This document shows positions 9,159-18,719 of a stretch of 64,000 nucleotides of DNA, in pieces. A model generated the notes under the pieces. The model saw nothing but the letters and a program-made list of their open reading frames with translations, ran no database searches and was not told the DNA's origin. Numbering within the stretch: the first letter of the stretch is position 1; each line of letters starts with the position of its first letter. The stretch lies in contig JAITJN010000037.1 of assembly GCA_031278895.1 (NCBI GenBank), positions 35,724-99,723 on the forward strand, written 5' to 3'. The position numbers and the translations under genes were made by a program. The DNA comes from Candidatus Endomicrobiellum guadaloupense (GTDB lineage: Bacteria > Elusimicrobiota > Endomicrobiia > Endomicrobiales > Endomicrobiaceae).

Positions 9159-10484
9159 ATGAGGTACGCATTTGCGATTTTAATGGTTTTCTTTGCGGCA
9201 TCTTCTATCCTTGCAGATCAAACTGATCTGATAAATGTTTCAGTTATGTCAAAAATTTCTCTTGCCTTAGATTACGACTTACAATTTAGAGCAGTATCTT
9301 ATTCAAACATAGATTATACGTCGGCAAAGACCAAATCTGCAGATGTTTTTTCTCAATATTTAAATTTAAATGTAATAGGGAAATTTGACGATAGAATTGA
9401 AATGTCTGCAAAGCTTGGTTCATATGGCTTTTCAGGAAAGTATTATAGTGCTTTTGAAATGCCTTACGAAGGTAGGGATTTTGAAATTTTTTTAGAGACA
9501 GCTTTTCTTACATTCAAGAATGAGAAAGGTTTTTCTCTTCCCTACAAGATATATATTGGAAAACAAGAGTTTCATTATGGCAATGGCTTTATAGTAGATG
9601 GTGATAATACTGGTATGCTTGGTGCTGAAGTAAATATTGAATTGTCCAGATTTTTGACTTTAGATATGTTTGCTTCAAAAGTTTCTGATGAGAATTTTAA
9701 TTTTTATGGAATCAATTTTAATTTTTTTTCTTTTATAGAGCTTACACTATGCCAAGAACGTAATGACTCTGGGTATATATATATAAAAGGTTTGTCTACT
9801 AAAAATTCTGGTGATGATTCAAACAAGATTGAATATGATAATAAAACTTTTTATGATATTCGCATGGCAAATAATGGTAAGAAGTATGAATACGCTATTG
9901 AAGCTGCTCAGCAAAAAGGTGGTTTATTAAAAGACAATAGGCAAAAAGTTGACTATGATGCGTATATGTTTAGTTTAAACGGTGTATGGCATGTAGATAT
10001 GTTTAGAAGAGATGCTAATGCATGTATTTTATTTACATATTCTGGGGCAAAGGGAGAAAATTGTTTTAATCCTACATTTGCAAAAAGATATAATGGTTTG
10101 CAAAGAATAGGGTATGGAACACTATTTGCCGCAAATACTACTGACTCTTTTATTGTTCTGCCAAAAGGGTATTATGGAATAAACACATTAGGAGGTTGTT
10201 TTGATATTTCACCATTTAACGCATTTACTTCAGGCGTTTCATATTTCTTCTTTTCAGCTTCAAATGCACCGACTGATGCAGGTGATGCAGGATTTTCTAA
10301 AATTTATGGCGCAAAAGCTGATTTAGGAAAAGAATTAGATTTTTTTGTTAAATATAAATATAAAAATTATTTTGATATAGTTTTTGATTTCGCGTGGTAT
10401 ACGCCCCCTTCAAAAGCTGATAAGGTTTTTGCCAATATAAATTCTTCATATTTATTCCAAATAGGAATAGTCGCGAGGTTCTAA
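9159..10484 (+). CDS. Putative outer-membrane beta-barrel protein
   Basis: The 441-aa protein opens with a signal peptide: one Arg, a hydrophobic core, and a likely cut after SSILA (about residue 19). Its body alternates aromatic and polar residues as in membrane beta strands, and it ends in Phe (QIGIVARF), the usual C-terminal signal for BAM-assembled barrels. It is likely a porin or exporter in the outer membrane. The gene ends two bases before the GH57 gene, so the two are co-expressed; passage of oligosaccharides is one possible role but unproven. I do not recognise a specific family. The start codon lacks an obvious ribosome-binding site. Confidence 0.7.
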   Translation: MRYAFAILMVFFAASSILADQTDLINVSVMSKISLALDYDLQFRAVSYSNIDYTSAKTKSADVFSQYLNLNVIGKFDDRIEMSAKLGSYGFSGKYYSAFEMPYEGRDFEIFLETAFLTFKNEKGFSLPYKIYIGKQEFHYGNGFIVDGDNTGMLGAEVNIELSRFLTLDMFASKVSDENFNFYGINFNFFSFIELTLCQERNDSGYIYIKGLSTKNSGDDSNKIEYDNKTFYDIRMANNGKKYEYAIEAAQQKGGLLKDNRQKVDYDAYMFSLNGVWHVDMFRRDANACILFTYSGAKGENCFNPTFAKRYNGLQRIGYGTLFAANTTDSFIVLPKGYYGINTLGGCFDISPFNAFTSGVSYFFFSASNAPTDAGDAGFSKIYGAKADLGKELDFFVKYKYKNYFDIVFDFAWYTPPSKADKVFANINSSYLFQIGIVARF

Positions 10485-10486
10485 AT

Positions 10487-12586
10487 ATGAAAAAAGTTTA
10501 TTTAGCTTTTTTGTGGCATCAACATCAGCCCATGTATAAAAATCCTATTACAGGGATTTATGAGCTTCCATGGGTAAGACTTCACGCTACTAAAGATTAT
10601 TATGACATGGTTGCAATCCTTGACGGTTTTCCTAAAATAAAGTCCAACATAAACTTAGTTCCATCTTTGTTAATGCAGCTTGAGGAATATGCTTCAGGCA
10701 AAGCTAAAGACAAATTTATGGACTTAACTTTAAAAGATGCTAAACTTTTGACAGATGATGAAAAGATGTTTATCTTGCCAAATTTCTTTTTATCCAATTT
10801 GGAAAATATGATTTTGCCGTTTTCTCGTTATTGTGAACTTTATAATAAAAAGAATCAAGCGCCGAATGGAAGTCTGTTTGAGGAGCAAGACTTTAGAGAT
10901 CTGCAAGTTTGGTTTAATTTGTCATGGTTTGACCCATATTGGCGCAAGACAGACGAGTTTATAAAGTATTTATATGATAAAGGAAAAGATTTTAGTGAGG
11001 ATGAAAAAAGAAAACTTATTGATAAACAGATTGAAATATGTGGGGAAGTAGTTTCTAAGCATAAAGAAGTTCAAGACAGAGGGCAAATTGAAGTTACCGT
11101 AACACCTTTTTATCACCCTATCCTTCCTCTACTTTGCGATACAGATGCTGCAAAGGAAGCAACACCTGAAATAATACTTCCGCGAAAAAGATTTATTCAT
11201 CCCGAAGACGCTTTATGGCATATTGAAAATGCTGTTTCTTATTATGAAAACCGCTTTGGTGTTAAACCATCGGGCATGTGGCCTTCAGAAGGTTCGCTGT
11301 CAAATGCTACCGTTGAACTTATTTCAGGAGCAGGCATAAAGTGGACAGCAACAGATGAGGCAGTTTTATTTAACAGCATGAAAGATATGTCAAACGATAG
11401 GAGACATTTATTTAAACCGTTCCAATTAAATATAAACGGTAAAAATTTAAACATAATTTTCAGAGATCATGGTCTTTCTGATTCAATAGGTTTTGTGTAT
11501 TCCAAATGGAATCCTCAGGATGCGGCAAATGATTTGATAGCTAAAATTAAAAATATTGGCAAATATGCTTCTTCTCTTTGTGACGCGCCACTTGTGTCTG
11601 TTATTTTAGATGGAGACAATTGTTGGGAATACTATAAGAATGATGGCTGGGATTTTTTGACAGCTCTTTACGAAAAACTGAGTGTTGATGAAGATATAGA
11701 AACAGTAAGAGTAAGTGAGTATCTTACAAAATTTCCTCCAAGAGATGTAATAACAAATTTAACGGCAGGATCTTGGATTAATGGGAATTTTGGTGTTTGG
11801 ATAGGAAGTAGTGAGGATAATAAATCTTGGGATTACTTATCCACTACACGAGATGTTTTATCAGAAAGATTAAAATCTGGAGGAGCATCTGATGTAAATG
11901 CAGCTTGGAATGCTTTGCATGCAGCAGAAGGCTCTGATTGGAACTGGTGGTATGGTGGTGAGCATTCTTCATTAAATAACACCGACTTTGATTTTTTATA
12001 CAGGCAACAATTGATAAAAGCGTATGAGTCTTTAGGTATAGTCGCTCCTGAGACATTATTTGAAACAATTGGAATCAACTCTAGTCAAAAATATGCGCTA
12101 ACCACTCCTGTTGTTATTTCACCAAAGATTGATGGGAAAGTTTCTGATTATGAGCAGTGGAGCAAATCAAGTTTTTATAAGACAGGCACAAGCGGCGCTA
12201 CAATGCATCAAGTCTCTACGATATTAAAATCTTTCAATTATGGCTTTGATACTAATAATTTGTATTTAAAAATTGATTTTAATGAAGAGTCGTTAACAAA
12301 TATTTCTTTAAAAATAATATTTTTAAAGCCCATAGAGATGTTTATAACTTTAAGTTTTAATTTAGGAAATGAAATTGTGGTTTTAGATGGGCAAGGAAAA
12401 ATCCTAAATATTGCAAAAGGCATGTTTAGCAAAAGCGTAGAACTAGCTTTGCCGCTTTCGTACTTAAATTTACCAGAGAAACATGATAATATAAAATTTA
12501 TGATAGCTGTAAATAAAAATAATTCTGAATTTGAAAGATGGCCTTATCAGTCTACTATAGAAATACCAAAACCAGCTGATGTTTAA
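10487..12586 (+). CDS. GH57 family alpha-glucan hydrolase or transferase
   Basis: This 699-aa glycoside hydrolase of family 57 shows conserved region 1 as LWHQHQP (9-15). The nucleophile region is MWPSEGS with Glu268, and the acid/base region is LDGDNCWEYY with Asp375 and Asp377. Family members include alpha-amylases, amylopullulanases and 4-alpha-glucanotransferases acting on starch or glycogen. Residues from about 545 onward form a separate beta-rich C-terminal domain, as in longer GH57 proteins, possibly for carbohydrate binding. There is no signal peptide, so it is cytoplasmic. With the branching enzyme at 46861 it implies glycogen metabolism. Exact specificity cannot be set from sequence alone. 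Confidence 0.88.
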   Translation: MKKVYLAFLWHQHQPMYKNPITGIYELPWVRLHATKDYYDMVAILDGFPKIKSNINLVPSLLMQLEEYASGKAKDKFMDLTLKDAKLLTDDEKMFILPNFFLSNLENMILPFSRYCELYNKKNQAPNGSLFEEQDFRDLQVWFNLSWFDPYWRKTDEFIKYLYDKGKDFSEDEKRKLIDKQIEICGEVVSKHKEVQDRGQIEVTVTPFYHPILPLLCDTDAAKEATPEIILPRKRFIHPEDALWHIENAVSYYENRFGVKPSGMWPSEGSLSNATVELISGAGIKWTATDEAVLFNSMKDMSNDRRHLFKPFQLNINGKNLNIIFRDHGLSDSIGFVYSKWNPQDAANDLIAKIKNIGKYASSLCDAPLVSVILDGDNCWEYYKNDGWDFLTALYEKLSVDEDIETVRVSEYLTKFPPRDVITNLTAGSWINGNFGVWIGSSEDNKSWDYLSTTRDVLSERLKSGGASDVNAAWNALHAAEGSDWNWWYGGEHSSLNNTDFDFLYRQQLIKAYESLGIVAPETLFETIGINSSQKYALTTPVVISPKIDGKVSDYEQWSKSSFYKTGTSGATMHQVSTILKSFNYGFDTNNLYLKIDFNEESLTNISLKIIFLKPIEMFITLSFNLGNEIVVLDGQGKILNIAKGMFSKSVELALPLSYLNLPEKHDNIKFMIAVNKNNSEFERWPYQSTIEIPKPADV

Positions 12587-12613
12587 GTATTATAAAATAT
12601 TTTGGAGAAATAA

Positions 12614-12904
12614 ATGAAAGTAAGAGAATTTGAGTTAAAGGGCAGAAAGTACTTGGGGTGTGAGGGGGAAATATCTTCTGGTAGTAACCTGGTTTTTATA
12701 AAAGGAAGTAATGGTTTTATAATGTGCAGTTATTTAAATCTTGAAACTGCTGAAAAAATGAATAATATTGCAGCTATTGTTACAGGTGTTAAAACTATTG
12801 ATGATATGTTAAAGAAAGATATATCAAACGCTACAACAAATGCTAAACAAATTGGAATTGTACCAGGGATTTCCGTGTTAGAAGCGCTTGATAAACTTAG
12901 TTAG
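12614..12904 (+). CDS. DUF1805 (YunC-like) protein
   Basis: This small 96-aa protein resembles the DUF1805/YunC family. It has an N-terminal beta-rich stretch, the segment GSNGFIMCSYLNLETAEKM with a conserved Cys, and a C-terminal GIVPGISVLEALDKL. The family has a small alpha/beta fold and no settled function. It follows the GH57 gene by 27 bp with GGAG before the ATG, so it is probably the last gene of that operon. Confidence 0.75.
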   Translation: MKVREFELKGRKYLGCEGEISSGSNLVFIKGSNGFIMCSYLNLETAEKMNNIAAIVTGVKTIDDMLKKDISNATTNAKQIGIVPGISVLEALDKLS

Positions 12905-12959
12905 TAATTATCTAAAATTGGACTTTAAGTACAAAAGAGGATAGAAGGAGCAAAAGTAA

Positions 12960-13000
12960 AATGAATCCGATGTAGTCAAAAGATCTATATCGGATTCATT
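12960..13000. repeat. 15-bp inverted repeat (hairpin) after the DUF1805 gene
   Basis: The arm AATGAATCCGATGTA pairs with TATATCGGATTCATT, with one G-U pair and an 11-nt loop. There is no T-run on either side, so it is not a classical intrinsic terminator. It may stabilise the 3' end of the mRNA or help stop readthrough into the decayed region. Confidence 0.55.
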
Positions 13001-13042
13001 GATCTGCAATAAGTAATTGCTTAAAAAAGTTAAAGAATTAAT

Positions 13043-13523
13043 TTATAAAACAAGTTCATAGATTGCTTTACTATTACTAGAGTGAACAAAACGGTTAGGG
13101 TGGCGCCAATAATTCTCATCTCCAGATTTAATAAATCCTTTAGTAGTAATATCGTTATAATCGTCAATAAAGATGGCAATGCAATCAATATCATCTAAAT
13201 AAACGTAAAGATTATGACCTTCTCTATACTACCTAAGAGTTTTCTGCCAGATTTTTCAAATATGTCACCACTTGAGGACCGTACCATATCTATACTAAAT
13301 GTTATTATTTTTGATGTAGTTAAATTTTTGAAAGTAAGCTCTCTAATATATTGGATGATATAATCTTTTTTGATACCAGTATTAGATTGTCTCCAATTTT
13401 AAAATCAAGATAACTACTACTAATAGCATAAGGTGAAGAAGTCCTTCCTGCCTTTTTCTCACAAGAACAAAACAAACATGCAACAAACAACATACAAAAA
13501 ATAAATGTAAAACCTTTTTTCAT
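13043..13523 (-). pseudogene. Frameshifted lipoprotein gene
   Basis: The first 67 codons encode a lipoprotein signal peptide (hydrophobic core, then CLFCSC as lipobox region) and continue to KIGDNLILVSKK. The reading frame then changes twice. A middle piece (about 13205-13325) reads ELTFKNLTTSKIITFSIDMV, and a last piece reads GHNLYVYLDDIDCIAIFID and ends at 13043. Joined, these make a plausible 155-residue lipoprotein with good coding character throughout, so recent inactivation is likely. The family is not recognised. Confidence 0.65.
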
Positions 13524-13733
13524 TTTATTTCTCCATAAATTTTAGAATCATCAATATAAGCTTATTTGATGTTTATATGTTTATAAGTATAGACATTTTA
13601 AAAAAAAGTTATTTTTTTTGAGAAATTTTTGAAAAAATTGATGTAATCACTAAGTTTATCGGCTAGTTCCCCCAAAAAAGAGGTTGTCCTATTTTAACTT
13701 TGAAATGACATCAACCCTACAAAAAATTGACAT

Positions 13734-13762
13734 TTGACATTAAGAAATAAAATATATACAAT
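13734..13762 (+). promoter_or_regulatory. Strong sigma70 promoter of the initiator tRNA gene
   Basis: A perfect TTGACA at 13734 and TACAAT at 13757 are separated by 17 bp. They lie about 11 bp ahead of the mature tRNA 5' end, the usual layout for a stable-RNA promoter. Confidence 0.8.
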
Positions 13763-13773
13763 AGTTTCACAGT

Positions 13774-13847
<74 letters not shown>

Positions 13848-13863
13848 TTTATAGAATTTTAAA

Positions 13864-13892
13864 ACGACCTCTTTGTAGGTTGTATTTTTTTT
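13864..13892 (+). terminator. Rho-independent terminator after tRNA-fMet
   Basis: ACGACCT pairs with AGGTTGT (one G-U) around a 6-nt loop, followed at once by A and eight T residues. It ends the monocistronic tRNA transcript. Confidence 0.75.
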
Positions 13893-14059
13893 GTAAAAGA
13901 GTTATCTTATTTTGTGTTCTAAATAAAGGAAGTTTTGTAGTGTTTTTTAATGATGCTTGTTCTACTCTATGTTGGGAAAAACCTGTAAAGAAGTGTGGAG
14001 TGTATAGTAAAAATTAATGTCGATACATTTTCTTAAATATAAATATATTGAGGTATAAA

Positions 14060-14623
14060 ATGATTATAGGCTTGACAGGTTCTTATTGTTCTGGGAAAGA
14101 TACAGTCGCCGATTATATATCAAAAAAACGTGGGTATAAGCATTTTTCTCTGTCTGATGTTATAAGAGACATAATGAAAAAAGCAGGAATTGATCCTATA
14201 AGAGAAAATCTAATTGTCTTTGGGACAAAACTTCGTGAGGAAAATGGTAATGGGATTTTGGCTAAAAAAGTCTTGGAAAAAGCTAAAGATGATGGTAAGT
14301 ATTGCATAACTTCAATAAGGCATTCAGAGGAGGTTAATGAGTTTAGGAAAAGAAATGATTTTATATTAGTAAATGTTGACGCTCCTCAGGATGTCCGTTT
14401 TAGAAGAATGCAGAAAAGAAAAAGACCTGGTGATCCCAAGACATTAGAGAAATTTATAGAGCTTGAAAAAAAAGAATGTCAAACTTCAGGTTCAGGACAA
14501 CAACTACGCAAAACTGGCAATATGGCAGACATTACCTTTATAAATGATTCTAACGATATAACAACATTGGAAGCTACTGTTGATAAATTTTTGGAAGATT
14601 TAGAAAATGAAAGAAGTATTTGA
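14060..14623 (+). CDS. P-loop nucleotide/dephospho-CoA kinase-like ATPase
   Basis: This 187-aa P-loop kinase has Walker A GSYCSGKDT near the N-terminus, followed by HFSLSDVIRD, SIRHSEEV and a lid-like RRMQKRKRPGDP region. The layout fits the AAA_18/dephospho-CoA kinase-like group that phosphorylates small nucleotides. The substrate is not clear, and a cytidylate- or adenylate-kinase-like role is equally possible. I start at the ATG at 14060, which has GAGG six bases upstream, instead of the TTG at 14048 used by the track. The end overlaps the next gene by 17 bp, indicating translational coupling. Confidence 0.75.
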   Translation: MIIGLTGSYCSGKDTVADYISKKRGYKHFSLSDVIRDIMKKAGIDPIRENLIVFGTKLREENGNGILAKKVLEKAKDDGKYCITSIRHSEEVNEFRKRNDFILVNVDAPQDVRFRRMQKRKRPGDPKTLEKFIELEKKECQTSGSGQQLRKTGNMADITFINDSNDITTLEATVDKFLEDLENERSI

Positions 14624-15839
14624 TGTTGTAGTTGTTGGTGCTGGAGTTGCCGGCATGATGGCTGCTATAAAGGCTGGCGAACGCGGATTAAAAACTATAG
14701 TTTTGGAAAAAAAATCACGACCAGGAATAAAACTTTCAATTACTGGTAAAGGAAGATGTAATTTTACCAATAGTGCTTCTGTGAAAGAATTTATAAATTT
14801 GTTTCATAATGGCAAATTTTTATATAGCAGTTTTAATGCATTTTCAAACCTTGATGCAATTTCTTTCTTTGAAAATCTAGGTGTTCCTAGCAAACTTGAA
14901 AGAGGTGGAAGATATTTCCCTGTAAGCGACAAATCTCAAGATGTAGTTGACGCTTTAGTAAAAGAAGTTAAGAAGAGTTCTAAAATACTTACTTCATTTG
15001 ATGTAAAAGATGTAAAGAGAAATGATGACTTAACCTTTACAATTTCTTCTCTTAACAATTCAATAATATCAAAAAATTTAATTCTAGCGTGTGGCGGTGC
15101 TTCGTACCCTACAACTGGCTCCGACGGTTCCGGGTATGCTCTTGCAAAGTCTTTTGGGCATACTATAAAACAAGCAATTCCTGCATTAGTACCTATAATT
15201 TTAGATAAAGAATATTTAAAAGACCTGCAAGGTTTAAAGTTAAAAAATGTTGAAACATCTGTTATTTTTGATGGAGAAAGTCTTGCCAAAGAGTTTGGCA
15301 AGATGGAGTTTACATCTTTTGGAGCAAGTGGTCCGATAATTTTAGCACTTAGTGGACTTATAGCTGAAGAAGTTTCCAGTAAAGATTTAATTTTATCCTT
15401 AAATTTAAAGCCTGCCCTTTCAAATGAACAGTTGAATCAAAGATTATTGAGAGAAATAGATAAATTTGGGCAGTATAATGTAAATATTATGCTTAAAGAA
15501 TTGCTTCCTGCACAAATAATAAGGCCATTTGTAAACTATTGCGGTATTAGTGGGACTAAAAAGTGTTCGCAGATTAGTAAACTTGAAAGAGAAAAAATAC
15601 TGAATGGATTCTTTAATTTCAGAATCAAAATATTAAAAACAAAAGATTTAAAAGAAGCTATAGTTACAAGAGGTGGTGTTGTTACAGACGAAATAAATCA
15701 AAAAACAATGGAGTCAAAATTAGTTCAGGGTCTCTATTTTTGTGGAGAAATTATAGATATTGATGCACCTACCGGCGGATTTAATTTACAGGCGGCATTT
15801 TCAACAGGTTGTTTAGTCGGGAGTTCAATAGGAAACTAA
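14607..15839 (+). CDS. BaiN/HI0933-like FAD-dependent oxidoreductase
   Basis: This 410-aa flavoprotein has an N-terminal Rossmann fingerprint (VVVVGAGVAGMMAA, then VLEKK), the family signature KLSITGKGRCNFTN, and a C-terminal FAD motif ending APTGGFNLQAAFSTGCLVG. It belongs to the HI0933/BaiN (aminoacetone oxidase-like) family, whose few studied members reduce alkenes or act as NAD(P)H-dependent oxidoreductases in the cytoplasm. Length is normal. It overlaps the kinase gene upstream. The physiological substrate is unknown. Confidence 0.85.
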   Translation: MKEVFDVVVVGAGVAGMMAAIKAGERGLKTIVLEKKSRPGIKLSITGKGRCNFTNSASVKEFINLFHNGKFLYSSFNAFSNLDAISFFENLGVPSKLERGGRYFPVSDKSQDVVDALVKEVKKSSKILTSFDVKDVKRNDDLTFTISSLNNSIISKNLILACGGASYPTTGSDGSGYALAKSFGHTIKQAIPALVPIILDKEYLKDLQGLKLKNVETSVIFDGESLAKEFGKMEFTSFGASGPIILALSGLIAEEVSSKDLILSLNLKPALSNEQLNQRLLREIDKFGQYNVNIMLKELLPAQIIRPFVNYCGISGTKKCSQISKLEREKILNGFFNFRIKILKTKDLKEAIVTRGGVVTDEINQKTMESKLVQGLYFCGEIIDIDAPTGGFNLQAAFSTGCLVGSSIGN

Positions 15840-16121
15840 ATGAGTAGAGGTATAAGAAAATGAAAGTCTAACTTAAACGCAAGCGGTGAAAGACTTAACA
15901 GAACTTGCCAGGAAATACTTTATTTCTGAAAATTTTTAAGTGGCGGAAAGGGAATTATTTGCTAGTTTGACTTTTAGATGTATTTTAAGTAGACTCTAAC
16001 GAAATAAAGTGAGTTAGGATGTTTTTGCGTTCCTAAAAATTCCCTCAAAGGGTGTTTTAGGGCGTTTTTACATGTAAATACACATATGTTTAGATGTTGA
16101 TTTTTGCGTAGTGGAGGTCTA

Positions 16122-17213
16122 ATGTTAAAAGAAGGTGAATTACGTATTCCGTCAGGTTGTGCAATAAGCGGGATTATAGACAAGAAAGGTAACCGTTTTA
16201 GTGGTGGAGAAATTATTAAGTCTATTGCATTAATGCATGAAAGGTCAAACGGGTTAGGTGGCGGTTTTGCAGCTTATGGTATTTACCCTCAATATAAAGA
16301 ACTTTATGCTTTCCACATTTTTTACGATAGTCTAAGCGTTAAAACCCAAGTAGAAGACTTCCTTACAAAGCATTTTGAGATAGAAAGTGCTGGAAACATT
16401 CCTACAAAATCAGTCCCAAATATAAAAGATCAACCTTTAATATGGCGTTATTTTGTTTCTCCAAGAATTTACATGTCTAAAGAAGAAATCATAGATGAAG
16501 ATGAATTTACTTCAAGATGTGTGATCAAGATAAATAAAGAATATATTGGCGCCTATGTTTTTTCAAGTGGTAAAAATATGGGGACTTTTAAAGGTGTAGG
16601 ATACCCTGAAGATATTGGCGAATTTTTTATGTTGGATAGATATGAAGCTTATATGTGGACTGCACATGGAAGATTTCCTACAAATACTCCAGGCTGGTGG
16701 GGTGGATCTCATCCTTTTACAATGCTTAATTGGTCCGTAGTACACAATGGCGAGATATCTTCTTATGACGCCAACAGACGTTTTGTTGAAATGTTTGGTT
16801 ATAGATGTACTCTGCAGACGGACACGGAAGTAATAACGTATCTTTTTGATTTGCTTGTAAGAAAGCATAAAATGCCAATGGATAAAGCTATAAAAGTAGT
16901 AGCATCTCCTTTTTGGGACAATATAGAAAGAGAAAATAAAAAAACTCAAAATGAACTTAAGAGTATAAGAGCTGTATATGCTAACGCTCTTATAAACGGA
17001 CCTTTTTCAATAATTTTAGGTTGCCAGAAAGGTATGGTAGCGCTAAACGATAGGATAAAACTTCGTTCTATGGTTGCAGCAGAAAAAGGCGACAGAACTT
17101 ATGTTGCAAGCGAAGAGAGTGCTATAAAGATAATATGCGATAATCCAGATAGAATTTGGTCGCCAAAAGGCGGAGAAGCTATTATTGCTTTATTGGAATG
17201 TGAAAATAAATGA
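16122..17213 (+). CDS. Glutamate synthase, glutaminase (class II amidotransferase) subunit
   Basis: This stand-alone gene holds the glutaminase domain of glutamate synthase (363 aa). Cys13 in PSGCAISGII is the likely N-terminal nucleophile after removal of a short propeptide, as in GltB. Further class II motifs are HGRFPTNTPGWWGG, SVVHNGEI and QTDTEVI. It frees ammonia from glutamine for the FMN subunit encoded next. The ATG at 16122 has GGAGG five bases upstream and gives the expected propeptide, so I prefer it to 16104. The stop overlaps the next start by 4 bp. Confidence 0.88.
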   Translation: MLKEGELRIPSGCAISGIIDKKGNRFSGGEIIKSIALMHERSNGLGGGFAAYGIYPQYKELYAFHIFYDSLSVKTQVEDFLTKHFEIESAGNIPTKSVPNIKDQPLIWRYFVSPRIYMSKEEIIDEDEFTSRCVIKINKEYIGAYVFSSGKNMGTFKGVGYPEDIGEFFMLDRYEAYMWTAHGRFPTNTPGWWGGSHPFTMLNWSVVHNGEISSYDANRRFVEMFGYRCTLQTDTEVITYLFDLLVRKHKMPMDKAIKVVASPFWDNIERENKKTQNELKSIRAVYANALINGPFSIILGCQKGMVALNDRIKLRSMVAAEKGDRTYVASEESAIKIICDNPDRIWSPKGGEAIIALLECENK

Positions 17214-18715
17214 ACTTAAAATTTGATAGCCCATTATTTGAAGTAATAAGAGATGAGAAGAAGTGCATAAAATGCAAAACCTGTGTTTTAGAGTGCTCAA
17301 ATAAAGTTCATTCATATGATGAGAAGAAAGATATTTTTAAAGCTGATGATATGAAATGTGTCAACTGCCATAGATGTGTGGCTTTATGTCCGACAAAAGC
17401 ATTGATTATAAAAAAATATCCTCTTGAATTTAGAGAGAATGCTGTTTGGACAGAGTCTGCTATAAAAGAAATTTTTAAACAGTCTCAAAGTGGTGGAGTA
17501 TTGCTTTCAAGTATGGGAAATCCAAATCCTTCCCCAATTTATTGGGATAAAATGCTTTTAAATGCCAGTCAAGTTACAAACCCTTCAATAGACCCATTAA
17601 GAGAGCCGATAGAAACAAAAGTTATGATAGGCAGAAAGCCTGAAAAACTTGAGTTTGCCTCTAATGGGAAACTCATAACAAAAATGCCTCCTCAGGTTAC
17701 TTTAAATGTTCCAGTTATGTTTGCAGCTATGAGCTATGGGGCAATCTCACCGAATGCTCATGAAGCGCTTGCAAGAGCTGCAGAGGAACTAGGAATTTGT
17801 TATAACACTGGCGAAGGCGGATTAAATAAAGATTTTTATAAATATAGAAAAAATACCGTTGTTCAAGTGGCGTCTGGAAGATTTGGCGTGCATAAAGAAT
17901 ATTTAAATGCAGGCGTTGCAATAGAAATTAAGATAGGACAGGGAGCAAAACCTGGAATTGGTGGGCATTTACCTGGACGAAAAGTTTGTGAAGATGTTTC
18001 TACTACCAGAATGATACCAGTAGGTTCCGACGCTATATCTCCAGCTCTTCACCATGATATTTATTCAATTGAAGATTTAAGACAACTTATATATTCTTTA
18101 AAAGAAGTTACACATTATGAAAAACCCGTGTTTGTAAAAATTGCAGCTGTTCATAATGCTGCCGCTATATCTTCTGGTGCGCTAAGAGCAGGAGCTGATG
18201 CTATTGTGGTAGATGGATTTCGCGGAGGAACTGGAGCTGCTCCTACAAGAGTTAGAGATAATGTAGGGATTCCAATAGAGTTAGCGCTTGCTTCAATTGA
18301 TCAAAGATTAAGGGAAGAAGGAATAAGAAATCAAGGTTCTCTGTTAATTTCTGGCAGTATTAGGAACAGCGCTGATATAGTTAAAGCTATTGCACTTGGA
18401 GCTGATGCTGTTTGTATAGGTACAGCTGCGCTTATAGCGCTTGGTTGCCATATGTGTCGTACTTGTGTTACAGGCAAATGTAACTGGGGGATAGCGACAC
18501 AAGACCTAGAACTCGTAAAGAGATTAGAGCCTGATGTTATGTATAAGAGACTTGTAAATTTAGTTTCTGCATGGAATCATGAAATTCAAGAAATGCTTGG
18601 TGGAATGGGTATGAATGCTGTTGATAGTTTACGCGGGAATAGACTTATGCTTAGAGGTATAGATTTAAACCAAAAAGAATTGGAAATACTTGGAATAAAG
18701 TATGCTGGAGAGTAA
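17210..18715 (+). CDS. gltB: Glutamate synthase, FMN/Fe-S synthase subunit with ferredoxin domain
   Basis: The 501-aa protein starts with a ferredoxin domain carrying two 4Fe-4S motifs (CIKCKTCVLEC, CVNCHRCVALCP). It continues as the GltS FMN barrel: GEGGLNKD, KIGQGAKPGIGGHLPG, VDGFRGGTGAAPTRVRDNVG. CHMCRTCVTGKC near residue 415 is the conserved cluster ligand motif. It condenses 2-oxoglutarate with ammonia to glutamate. The attached ferredoxin domain replaces part of a separate electron-donor subunit, as in archaeal-type split enzymes. It lies in the middle of a three-gene operon. Confidence 0.9.
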   Translation: MNLKFDSPLFEVIRDEKKCIKCKTCVLECSNKVHSYDEKKDIFKADDMKCVNCHRCVALCPTKALIIKKYPLEFRENAVWTESAIKEIFKQSQSGGVLLSSMGNPNPSPIYWDKMLLNASQVTNPSIDPLREPIETKVMIGRKPEKLEFASNGKLITKMPPQVTLNVPVMFAAMSYGAISPNAHEALARAAEELGICYNTGEGGLNKDFYKYRKNTVVQVASGRFGVHKEYLNAGVAIEIKIGQGAKPGIGGHLPGRKVCEDVSTTRMIPVGSDAISPALHHDIYSIEDLRQLIYSLKEVTHYEKPVFVKIAAVHNAAAISSGALRAGADAIVVDGFRGGTGAAPTRVRDNVGIPIELALASIDQRLREEGIRNQGSLLISGSIRNSADIVKAIALGADAVCIGTAALIALGCHMCRTCVTGKCNWGIATQDLELVKRLEPDVMYKRLVNLVSAWNHEIQEMLGGMGMNAVDSLRGNRLMLRGIDLNQKELEILGIKYAGE

Positions 18716-18719
18716 AAAT

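Noticed and set aside
15840-16121. Possible coding fragment (DLTELARKYFISENF) between the flavoprotein and the glutaminase gene
   Set aside because: Only about 20 residues look coding-like, with stops on both sides; no family recognised.
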